DNA from: Gordonia rubripertincta
GTDB taxonomy: Bacteria; Actinomycetota; Actinomycetes; Mycobacteriales; Mycobacteriaceae
NCBI RefSeq assembly: GCF_038024875.1
Contig: NZ_CP136136.1
Location: forward strand, 4,650,001 to 4,714,000
Reading direction: 5' to 3'
DNA length: 64,000 nt
The notes below the pieces were generated by a model. It was not told the origin of the DNA and searched no databases. It worked only from the letters and a program-made list of their open reading frames with translations. Both the position numbers and the translations under genes were made by a program. Positions 49,166 through 56,313 of this stretch are shown here, one piece after another. How positions within the stretch are numbered: the stretch's first letter is position 1; every line of letters starts with the position of its first letter.

Positions 49166-51109
49166 TCACTTCGCGGTGAGGGTCAGCCTCGGGGTCGGCG
49201 GAGAGAGCGGGACCTGGGCGCGCTGCAGCAGCCACGATGCGATGGTCGAGAAGAGCGGTCCGGCGGACTGTCCCCCGGTGCCGTCGGAGCTGCGGCGCGG
49301 GTTGTCGAGCATGATCCCGATGACGTACCGCGGGGCGTCGGCCGGGGCGATCCCGGCGAACGTGATGTTGTAGCGCGAGTTCGAGTAGCAGCCACACGAC
49401 GGGTCGACCTGCTGGGCGGTACCGGTCTTGCCGGAGACCTGGTAACCGCTGACGGCCGCCTTGGTGCCGGTGCCCATCTGCACGCCCATCGGATCGTCCT
49501 GCACCACCGATCGGAACATGTCGCGGACCGTCCGGGCGGTCTCCTCGCTGACGACGCGGACCGGTTCGGGACGAGCACGTCCCTCCGGGGTGCTGCCGTC
49601 GCGCTCCTCGCCGGCGAGAATCCGCGGCGGGATGCGCAGGCCGTCGTTGGCGATCGCCTGGTACATCGCGGTCATCTGCAGCAGCGTCATCGAAAGACCC
49701 TGTCCGATGGGCAGGTTGGCGAAGGAACCGCCCGACCATTGGCTCAGTGCGGGGACCTCGCCGGCACTCTCGGCCGGGAGTCCGACGCCGGTGCGCTGGC
49801 CGAGCCCGAAACGCTTGAGCATGTCGGCGAAGCGCTCCTCGCCGATGCGCTTGGCGAGCATCAGCGTGCCCACGTTCGACGACTTACCGAAAATGCCGGT
49901 GGTCGTGTACGGCTCGACGCCGTGCTCCCAGGCATCGCGGACGGTGACGCCGGACATCTGGATGCTGCCGGGCACCTGGTGGACCGTGTCCGGCCGGGTG
50001 AGGCCGTATTCGATGGCGGCGGAGGCCGCGACGAGCTTGTTGACCGAACCGGGCTCGAACGGGGAGGTGACCGACGGGTTGCCGAGTTCGGCCTTCGGCT
50101 GATCCGACAGCGGCAGCGCGGCGTTGAAGGTGCCGTCGTTCGCCATCGCCAGCACCTCGCCGGTGCGGGCGTCGAGCACGACTGCTGAGGCGCCCTTCGC
50201 TCCGGAGGCCTGCTTGGCCTTCATGACCTCGCTCTGCACGAACCACTGGGTGTCCGAATCCAGGGTCAGGCGGACGGTGGAGCCGTTGATCGCCGGGTGC
50301 ACGTTGCGAGTGCTTCCCGGGATGATCGCGCCGTCCGATCCCCGGTCATAGGTACGGGAACCGTCGGTGCCGGACAGGATCGCGTCGAGTGAGGCCTCCA
50401 GGCCGATGAGACCGTTGCCGTCGTAGTTGACGTCACCGATCACGTTGGCCGCCAGCGAACCACCGGGATAGAGCCGGATGCTCTCCGGGTCGGCGCCCAC
50501 CTCGGGGAACTCCTCGGTGATGCGCTTGGCGACGTCGGGGCTGACGGCCCGCGCGAGGTATACGAAGGGTTCGTCGCCGGTGATCTTCGCGAGGAGGTCT
50601 TCTTCGCTGATCGAACCGCCGAGTGCCACCGAGACACCCTTGGCGATCTCCTTGAGGCGCTCGTCGACGCCGGGCAGTTCGTCGTTCTTGCGGTGTTCCT
50701 CATCGATCGACTTGCGAACCGCCTTGGGCAGGAACGTCAGTGACCGGGCCTCGTCGGTGTAGGCCAGCGGGCGACCGTTGCGGTCGAGGATGGAACCACG
50801 CTTGGCCGTCAGGACCTGCGTGTACTCGCGCTGCTGGGCGGCCTCGGCCGAGATGGAACCGGCCTGGATGGTGTGGACCACGATCATCTTCCCCGCGACC
50901 GCGAGGACCACGAGCAGCACGACGACACCGAACACCTTGGTCCGGAACCCGAAACTGTGCAGTCCCCCGCTGTTCCGGGGACCGCCCTTTCCCGGTCCGC
51001 GGCCACCCGGGCCGCCGGCGGTCGCACGGGAGCCCTGGCCCGGGCGACGTCCCGGGCGAGACGGCGCGTTGCCGAGTCGCTCGAAGGTCGCACGTGTCAT
51101 GGTCGTCAA
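49166..51109 (-). CDS. ftsI: Peptidoglycan D,D-transpeptidase FtsI (PBP3/PbpB)
   Basis: The septal transpeptidase, 647 residues. A Pro/Gly/Arg-rich cytoplasmic segment (1-52) precedes one transmembrane helix (about 56-78), the PBP dimer domain (about 95-270) and the transpeptidase domain. Active-site motifs are SVNK in EPGSVNKLV (near 356), SSN (near 410) and KTG in VSGKTGTAQQ (near 560). No PASTA domain is present. A CGC pair (CGCYSN) near 570 could form a local disulfide. ATG 51109 or 51100 are both possible starts. Confidence 0.95.
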   Translation of the reverse strand: MTTMTRATFERLGNAPSRPGRRPGQGSRATAGGPGGRGPGKGGPRNSGGLHSFGFRTKVFGVVVLLVVLAVAGKMIVVHTIQAGSISAEAAQQREYTQVLTAKRGSILDRNGRPLAYTDEARSLTFLPKAVRKSIDEEHRKNDELPGVDERLKEIAKGVSVALGGSISEEDLLAKITGDEPFVYLARAVSPDVAKRITEEFPEVGADPESIRLYPGGSLAANVIGDVNYDGNGLIGLEASLDAILSGTDGSRTYDRGSDGAIIPGSTRNVHPAINGSTVRLTLDSDTQWFVQSEVMKAKQASGAKGASAVVLDARTGEVLAMANDGTFNAALPLSDQPKAELGNPSVTSPFEPGSVNKLVAASAAIEYGLTRPDTVHQVPGSIQMSGVTVRDAWEHGVEPYTTTGIFGKSSNVGTLMLAKRIGEERFADMLKRFGLGQRTGVGLPAESAGEVPALSQWSGGSFANLPIGQGLSMTLLQMTAMYQAIANDGLRIPPRILAGEERDGSTPEGRARPEPVRVVSEETARTVRDMFRSVVQDDPMGVQMGTGTKAAVSGYQVSGKTGTAQQVDPSCGCYSNSRYNITFAGIAPADAPRYVIGIMLDNPRRSSDGTGGQSAGPLFSTIASWLLQRAQVPLSPPTPRLTLTAK

Positions 51110-51203
51110 TTGTTCACCGCTTCAAGGTCGTGACAGGTATTTGGCGTCGGCGGGTTGCAGATCGGTGGGCGCACTGTGACGGCCCTTACGACCCGCGGCC
51201 ACC

Positions 51204-52109
51204 TCACGTCCGGGGCACGACATTCGGGGCCGGGATCGGGGTCGAGGGCGCGGGTGCGGACCCGGTCGGCGGCGGGCCCTCCCCTTGCCCGGGCACCGGA
51301 TCAGGTTGAGCCGGAACGGGTTGCGGTGACGGCGACGGCCCGGACTGCCCCGGAGTCGACGGGGCCGGGGTCTGCTGTGCCGGCGGGTTGGGTGCGCCGA
51401 CGGCCCCACCGCCGAGGCCGATCGAATCGTCCACCTTGCGCGGGTCGATGGTCTCGGTGGGGTCGGGCTTCAGTTCGGGGTTGAGGTCGGCCATCGGCTT
51501 CCCCGATGCCGGTGCGGGTTTCCCGACGATGCGGGGCCGGCGCGGGTCGTCGACGATCATCCGCGCCGGATTGTCCGACGGGATCATGCCGAGACGGGTT
51601 GCCTCCCGGGACAGTTCCGGAGCCGAGTTGCCGGATTCGAAGGTCCGCTTGAGCGCGTCCCGCTGGTCGATGAGCGACTGGTTCTCCGTCCGCTCGATGC
51701 CGAGCTTGTAGGAGTCCTGAGCCGACTTGGTGGACAGCCACAGGCTCAGACCGAGGCCCAGAACCAGCAACGCGATGACCGGGACCACGAAGGGTGTGTG
51801 CTGCAAGCGTTCCCGAAGCGAGACACCCGACATCGACAACCCACCGCGGGCCGCGCGTGGTGCGACCGCGCCGGTGGCCATGCGCTTGTGACGGCGGTCC
51901 AGCGCCCGTTGGGCCGCCCGCGAGCGGGTCGCCCGTTCGGACTCGATGCGTGCGCGCCGCGACCGACGACTGTTCCGTTCGGTGTCGGACCGCCCGGCGT
52001 CGGCCCGTCCGGCGTCGGCCCGTCCGGCGTCGAAACGACGTGAGCCGGAATGCTTGTCGTCGGAACGGCCGGAGCCGGGACGACGAGGGGCGTCGTGCAG
52101 GATCGTCAT
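51204..52109 (-). CDS. FtsL-like bitopic division protein (Rv2164c type)
   Basis: A 301-residue protein between rsmH and ftsI, the place of ftsL. The N-terminal 105 residues are basic and repetitive (DAGRADAGRADAGRSD), then a transmembrane helix (about 108-130, FVVPVIALLVLGLGLSLWL). A short coiled coil follows (SLIDQRDALKRTFESGNS), and a Pro-rich extracytoplasmic tail fills about 180-301. Topology and position match the actinobacterial FtsL equivalent; the sequence itself is poorly conserved, as expected for FtsL. Confidence 0.82.
   Translation of the reverse strand: MTILHDAPRRPGSGRSDDKHSGSRRFDAGRADAGRADAGRSDTERNSRRSRRARIESERATRSRAAQRALDRRHKRMATGAVAPRAARGGLSMSGVSLRERLQHTPFVVPVIALLVLGLGLSLWLSTKSAQDSYKLGIERTENQSLIDQRDALKRTFESGNSAPELSREATRLGMIPSDNPARMIVDDPRRPRIVGKPAPASGKPMADLNPELKPDPTETIDPRKVDDSIGLGGGAVGAPNPPAQQTPAPSTPGQSGPSPSPQPVPAQPDPVPGQGEGPPPTGSAPAPSTPIPAPNVVPRT
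51981..52030. repeat. 15-bp in-frame tandem repeat inside the ftsL-like gene
   Basis: Two exact copies of GGCGTCGGCCCGTCC (51996-52010 and 52011-52025) with a degenerate copy on each side encode the DAGRA repeats of the cytoplasmic segment. The 15-bp unit keeps the reading frame, so length variants between strains would be tolerated. Confidence 0.85.
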
Positions 52110-52111
52110 GA

Positions 52112-53098
52112 TCAGCCCTTCTTCTCGACTCGCTCGACCGCCCGGACTCGCACCGGCGCCGATCGCGGATTGATGGTCAGTTCCTCGTCGTCGGGACGCT
52201 CGGCGCCGCGGGTCACGAGGCGGAACTCCGCAGCGGTGCCGGGCAACTCCACGGGGAGGCCGGGCGGCGAGGTCGAGGTCGTGCGAGCTGCGAACTCCCG
52301 CTTGACGATCCGGTCCTCGAGCGACTGGTAGCTCATCACCGCGACACGGCCACCGACCGTGAGGACCGACAGCGCGGTCGGCAACGCCTCACGGAGGACG
52401 TCGAGTTCGTGGTTGACCTCGATGCGCAGGGCCTGGAAGGTGCGCTTGGCCGGGTGGCCGCCGGTTCGGCGTGTAGCCGCCGGGATCGTCGCGTAGAGCA
52501 GTTCGACGAGGCGTGCACTCGTCGTGAAGGGTTCCTTCTCCCGCTCACGCAGGACCGCCGAGGCGATCTTGCCGGCGAAACGCTCCTCCCCGTATTCGGA
52601 GAGCACACGGGCCAAGTCGCCGTGACTGTAGGTGTTGAGGACATCCGCCGCGGTCAGCGGGTCGTCGGAGTTCATCCGCATGTCCAAGGGCGCGTCGACC
52701 GAGTAGGCGAAGCCCCGGCCGGCCTGGTCGAGCTGCATCGACGAGACGCCGAGATCGAACAGGGCGGCGTCGATGGATTCCTCACCGGCGTCGTCGAGGA
52801 CGTCGGCGATTTCGTGGAAAGTGGCCTGGTGCAGGGAGATCCGGTCCGCGTGTGGTTCGAGCCGGCGCCGCGCGATGTCCAGGGCGGAGGCGTCGCGATC
52901 GATACCGACGAGGTGCACGTTGGGGAATGTGTCCAGGATGAGTTCGCTGTGCCCACCGGCGCCGAGCGTCGCATCCAGAAACACTCGCCGGCCCTCTGAT
53001 TCCAGTGCCGGGGTGAGCAATTCGACGATCCGCCGGCCCATGACCGGGATGTGGCCGAACTCGCCGGAGCGGCGAGTGTCGTCACCAGTGTCATCCAC
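52112..53098 (-). CDS. rsmH: 16S rRNA m4C1402 methyltransferase RsmH (MraW)
   Basis: Methylates C1402 in the ribosomal P site using SAM. The 328-residue protein has the SAM motif FLDATLGAGGHSELIL (near 40-55), GIDRD (near 64) and DLGVSSMQLDQAGRGFAYS (near 114). The family C-terminal pattern NPRSAPVRVRAVER is intact. GTG 53098 is the start used. The stop lies two bases before the ftsL-like start, and mraZ ends 243 bases upstream, so rsmH may have its own promoter. Confidence 0.94.
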   Translation of the reverse strand: MDDTGDDTRRSGEFGHIPVMGRRIVELLTPALESEGRRVFLDATLGAGGHSELILDTFPNVHLVGIDRDASALDIARRRLEPHADRISLHQATFHEIADVLDDAGEESIDAALFDLGVSSMQLDQAGRGFAYSVDAPLDMRMNSDDPLTAADVLNTYSHGDLARVLSEYGEERFAGKIASAVLREREKEPFTTSARLVELLYATIPAATRRTGGHPAKRTFQALRIEVNHELDVLREALPTALSVLTVGGRVAVMSYQSLEDRIVKREFAARTTSTSPPGLPVELPGTAAEFRLVTRGAERPDDEELTINPRSAPVRVRAVERVEKKG

Positions 53099-53341
53099 GA
53101 AGGGCCCCCATCGGCGTGTCGGCCATGTCGGTCGGCAGAGTCGGCGTTTCGGTGCGAAGGACTTGTCGGAGGAGTGTCATGTCGCGGGCGAACAGTGGAT
53201 CACCGTCGGGCCGCGCCCCGGATGGAGCGAGGTCCCGATCCGATTCCGTACCTGGCGTTGGGGAAGTACGCCAGGGTCGGACCGGATCGGGGCCTCGTGC
53301 CACCCGAAGCCCGAGTACCGCTTCGCCTCGTCCCCTCTCGG

Positions 53342-53782
53342 CTACAGGACCGCGTTCAACGCGGCCGAGTTGGCTGCCGAGAAGTTCTCCTCGTGCTGCG
53401 ACTGGTATTCGTCCCAAGCGGCCGAATCCCAGATCTCGAGGTGATCGAAGCTGCCGAACACCACGCACTCCTTGGACAGTCCCGCATAGATGCGATGGTC
53501 GGAGGACAGGCTGATCCTGCCCTGGCCGTCCGGTCGCTGTTCTTCCGAACCGGCGAAGAAGGTCCGCTGAAACGCACGGAGGTCAGGGTCGTTGCGTGAC
53601 GCCTCGACGATCCTCGCCGCGATCGCATCGAACTCTTCGGTCCGGTACACCGACAAGCTGTGGTCTTGGCCTTTGGTGACCACTACCCCTCCTGCCAGTG
53701 CATCGCGGAACTTGGCGGGCAACGTGAGTCGCCCTTTGTCGTCCAATTTGGGCGTGTAGGTGCCGACGAATCGCACAGACAT
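53342..53782 (-). CDS. mraZ: MraZ transcriptional regulator of the dcw cluster
   Basis: A 146-residue AbrB/SpoVT-like DNA-binding protein with two MraZ domains: residues 5-55 (VGTYTPKLDDKGRLTLPAKFRDAL) and about 85-135 (DGQGRISLSSDHRIYAGLSKE). MraZ binds short repeats in front of its own promoter and controls mra/dcw transcription in E. coli and others. ATG 53782 has GGAGGTG five bases upstream. Repeats suited to MraZ lie over the promoter 60-95 bases upstream, and a second array lies further off. Confidence 0.95.
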   Translation of the reverse strand: MSVRFVGTYTPKLDDKGRLTLPAKFRDALAGGVVVTKGQDHSLSVYRTEEFDAIAARIVEASRNDPDLRAFQRTFFAGSEEQRPDGQGRISLSSDHRIYAGLSKECVVFGSFDHLEIWDSAAWDEYQSQHEENFSAANSAALNAVL

Positions 53783-53839
53783 GTCGACACCTCCTGCCCC
53801 TGGGTTCCGCGCTCCGGATCGCCTCACCCAGTGCTGCCA

Positions 53840-53877
53840 CAGTACCCCACTTTCCTCCACTTTCCACCCCAGAAGCC
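53840..53877 (-). promoter_or_regulatory. mraZ promoter with overlapping 10-bp direct repeats
   Basis: On the minus strand TACTGT (53845-53840) fits a -10 element and would start the mraZ transcript about 50 bases before the gene. Directly upstream, GGAAAGTGGA and GGAAAGTGGG stand in tandem with a looser third copy (CTTCTGGGGT) at exactly 10-bp spacing, covering the -35 region (53846-53877). MraZ sites in other bacteria are likewise short G-rich direct repeats at about one helical turn (TGGGN with N5 gaps in E. coli; AAAGTG-type repeats in mycoplasma), so this is a strong operator candidate. Confidence 0.65.
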
Positions 53878-54039
53878 CACACGCCCTCCACCGTGCCGCA
53901 AATCCCCAGTTCAGACCCGTGAAACTTCTTACACTGCATGCGTGTCCCTTGCATGAACGCGTGAGGACTCGTCCACAATCGTGTGACAAACGCGTTTCCT
54001 GAGGCTTCAGAGGTCTGTGCGACCAGCAGTTCTCCGCAC

Positions 54040-54130
54040 GTGGGGCAAAGTGGGGACCCGGGTGGGGGGATGTGGGGAACGCAGGTGGGGGAAGGTGGGG
54101 ACCCCGGGTGGGGGACGGTGGGGAACGCGA
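54040..54130 (+). repeat. Array of four GTGGGG pairs upstream of mraZ
   Basis: GTGGGG begins at 54040, 54050, 54062, 54072, 54085, 54095, 54108 and 54118: four pairs, each exactly 10 bp apart, the pairs repeating every 22-23 bp. The linkers alternate (acccgg, aacgcag, accccgg, aacgcga), so the array looks like a duplicated 45-bp double unit. It lies 258-348 bases upstream of mraZ and after the DUF3040 gene terminator. The 10-bp pair spacing is that of MraZ boxes, although the orientation is opposite to the proximal repeats. Confidence 0.85.
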
Positions 54131-54164
54131 ATTCGACAGGCCGGGAGCGCGCTCATCCGCCCAG

Positions 54165-54200
54165 ACAAAAGAGCCGCGCACCCCATGGGGTGCGCGGCTC
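54165..54200 (-). terminator. Intrinsic terminator of the DUF3040 gene
   Basis: A perfect 15-bp palindrome, GAGCCGCGCACCCCA followed by its complement, spans 54171-54200; read leftward it is followed by TTTTGT. It lies 36 bases after the DUF3040 stop and insulates that gene from mraZ. Confidence 0.85.
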
Positions 54201-54235
54201 TCCGAAGAGTCGTGGCCTTCAGGCCGGCGGGATGT

Positions 54236-54637
54236 CTACTCCTGCTCGAATCGACGGTTGAATCGTTCTTCCATCCGCTCCGACAGTTTGCGCTTGGAGC
54301 CGGACGGCCCGGACTGCTTCTTGCCTCCAGCGCGCGGCGCGGACGTCGCGGAGTCGGCGAGATCGTCACCCCAGAGGGCGAAGAGGCCGGCACCGAACAT
54401 CACCAGGAAGCCGAGGAGGCTGACGATCGGGAAGCCCCCGATGTCGATCTTGACGATGAGACCGCCGACGAGCATCACGAGGCCGACGACGAAGACTGCC
54501 ACCGCCTGTAGGCGACGACGGCCACTCGACTTACCCAGCCGACGACGCTTGACACTGGACGCAAACTTGGGGTCTTCCGCGTACAGAGCGCTCTCGATCT
54601 GTTCGAGCATGCGTTGCTCGTGCTCCGAAAGTGGCAC
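54236..54637 (-). CDS. DUF3040 membrane protein (Rv2169c type)
   Basis: A 133-residue protein starting at GTG 54637 (GGAGGG upstream). The family start PLSEHEQRMLEQIESALYAEDPKFAS occupies residues 2-27, followed by a basic stretch and two hydrophobic helices (about 43-64 and 67-88). The C-terminal 40 residues are Lys/Arg/Glu-rich. DUF3040 genes stand just upstream of mraZ in mycobacteria and relatives; the function is unknown. Confidence 0.9.
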   Translation of the reverse strand: MPLSEHEQRMLEQIESALYAEDPKFASSVKRRRLGKSSGRRRLQAVAVFVVGLVMLVGGLIVKIDIGGFPIVSLLGFLVMFGAGLFALWGDDLADSATSAPRAGGKKQSGPSGSKRKLSERMEERFNRRFEQE

Positions 54638-54814
54638 CGACCCTCCTTCTCCCTGATCCGCGACGCCGACGACGGTCAACCGCGACCGGTGAGGCGTCTG
54701 CGCCTTATTCCCCCATGATACGAGGTGAAATCAGCCGCGACCACCATTACTCGCTGTTGTGGTCCCGGATGCACATACCGGAACGACAACGGAACGCCGA
54801 AAGTGTGTCCGGCC

Positions 54815-55279
54815 TCACGCAGTTCGCCCGATTTGGAGGTCCCCTGTCCCGAACTTGCCTTGCTCATGAGCGATGACCAAGGTTTCGACCTTCCGGAGGA
54901 AGTCGAGGACGAGGAGCCGCATGCCGGCAACACTGTCGGGGTCGAGTGTTCGGATGATCCCCGACTCGATTTTCATCCGGATGGACGACAGGGTGGCGAA
55001 GCGCGCAGCCAACGGGGCGAGGTCGGGAGCGACCACACCGATACGAGTCCAGGCGTTCGACGTCTTGCGGCGGGCGGGGCCGACCGGCTCGCTGATGGCG
55101 ATCGCGGCGCCGGCCGCGCGGAGTGCGACGAGATAGAACTGCCGGAACCGCTCGGCGTCGTCGGAGACGCCGTCGGCGTTGTCGAGAAGGAGATGGGCAC
55201 GCTGGAGGAGATCGCGCGCACGTCCGACCATCACCGGGTCGACGGGGGCGGACCGGCGGGATGTGGGCCGTCCGGGCAT
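54815..55279 (-). CDS. HEPN-like protein of the SAV_6107 family
   Basis: A 154-residue, mainly helical protein from ATG 55279 (AGGAGG upstream). Segments such as MVGRARDLLQRAHLLL, AERFRQFYLVALRAAGAAIA and the C-terminal VAGMRLLVLDFLRKVETLVIAHE follow the SAV_6107/HEPN pattern of actinobacteria. A canonical HEPN RNase motif (R-x4-6-H at the end of helix 4) is not clearly present, so activity cannot be claimed. A perfect SOS box lies 113-128 bases upstream over a TATATT promoter element, suggesting DNA-damage control. Confidence 0.72.
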   Translation of the reverse strand: MPGRPTSRRSAPVDPVMVGRARDLLQRAHLLLDNADGVSDDAERFRQFYLVALRAAGAAIAISEPVGPARRKTSNAWTRIGVVAPDLAPLAARFATLSSIRMKIESGIIRTLDPDSVAGMRLLVLDFLRKVETLVIAHEQGKFGTGDLQIGRTA

Positions 55280-55391
55280 GGCATCCTCCTCACTCGCTGA
55301 CGACGGTGTCCGGTGGCAGACGCTTCCCTCGTCCGCCACCGGACCGTCATGTCGTCGGGATGAACGCGAACAGCTTGCGGAGGCACATTCA

Positions 55392-55407
55392 TCGAACACC
55401 CGTTCGA
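55392..55407. promoter_or_regulatory. Perfect SOS (LexA) box
   Basis: TCGAACACCCGTTCGA is a perfect TCGAAC-N4-GTTCGA palindrome, the mycobacterial/Gram-positive-type LexA site. It lies in the 319-bp gap between the HEPN-like gene and the divergent GNAT gene. Confidence 0.85.
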
Positions 55408-55414
55408 CACGTTC

Positions 55415-55420
55415 AATATA
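55415..55420 (-). promoter_or_regulatory. -10 element reading toward the HEPN-like gene
   Basis: TATATT on the minus strand would place the transcript start about seven bases on, at the edge of the SOS box, so LexA would cover the first transcribed bases. The rest of the gap (55421-55598) shows no clear signal for the GNAT gene. Confidence 0.5.
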
Positions 55421-55598
55421 GCTAGCGTCGCGCGTCTCTTCAAGGCGTGATTCGCGCTCGCAACCTTCTTCAACACCGAGTCCCGCGACCCGATTCCGCG
55501 GAGTCCGCCGTACCGAGAGGACAGTCACACCAGATGGTCGGAGAGCGCATGACCGGGGCGGTGCGGGCCCGCTCGGTGAGCCCGGAGGCGATCCGACG

Positions 55599-56267
55599 TT
55601 GACGATCCGTCTGGTGAACCTCAGTGGTCAGGACTCCCGAGTGTGGCTGGAGCCCGCTCTCGACGTCTATGTGACCGCGATGGGATATCCCCGCGGGACC
55701 GAGGTGCACCGAGCGTCGCTGTGGCGCGAACACATCGCGCGGCCGGGCTGGCGTGCAATCGGCGCGATCGCCACCCTGTCTCCGCACGAGGCGCAGTCGA
55801 TGCCGACGTCCCGTCGCCGGGTCGGACCGCCGGTGGGTACGGGCCCCGGTGACGTCCTGGTCGGCATCGCCTACGGCTACACCGGCGCGACCGGGCAGTG
55901 GTGGAATCAGCAGCTCCGACTCGGGCTGCGGCAGACGGGACGCTCCCCCGCCGACATCGAGATGATCGCCCGGGACTACTTCGAGCTGACCGAGCTCCAC
56001 GTCCACCCCACCGCACAGGGGCGCGGCATCGGACAGTTGCTGCTGGCGCGGCTGCTCGCCGAGCGCCCCGAACGCCATGTGCTGCTGTCCACGCCGGAGA
56101 TCCCCGCCGAGCAGAACCGGGCGTGGTCGCTGTACCGGCGGATGGGTTTCTCGGATGTGCTCCGGCATTTCACCTTCACCGGCGACCCCCGTCCGTTCGC
56201 GTTTCTCGGCCGTCCGCTGCCGCTGAAGCTGCAGCCACCCCCCGTGCCGCCACAATCTGGAAGATAG
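55599..56267 (+). CDS. GNAT family N-acetyltransferase (Rv2170 type)
   Basis: A 222-residue acetyltransferase. The acetyl-CoA loop is visible as VHPTAQGRGIGQLLLARLL (about 138-156), with LSTPEIPAEQNRAWSLYRRMGF after it, the GNAT motif B. An insertion around 70-85 is basic and Pro-rich. The likely start is TTG 55599 (GGAGG about 12 bases upstream), with GTG 55614 as alternative. In M. tuberculosis the homologue Rv2170 adjoins lppM; here an oxidoreductase and a repeat array intervene. In relatives this protein has been reported to act on isoniazid and lysine, but the substrate here is open. Confidence 0.87.
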   Translation: MTIRLVNLSGQDSRVWLEPALDVYVTAMGYPRGTEVHRASLWREHIARPGWRAIGAIATLSPHEAQSMPTSRRRVGPPVGTGPGDVLVGIAYGYTGATGQWWNQQLRLGLRQTGRSPADIEMIARDYFELTELHVHPTAQGRGIGQLLLARLLAERPERHVLLSTPEIPAEQNRAWSLYRRMGFSDVLRHFTFTGDPRPFAFLGRPLPLKLQPPPVPPQSGR

Positions 56268-56313
56268 AGGGCGTGGCACAGACAAAGACGACACCGCACA
56301 GCACGGAACACTC

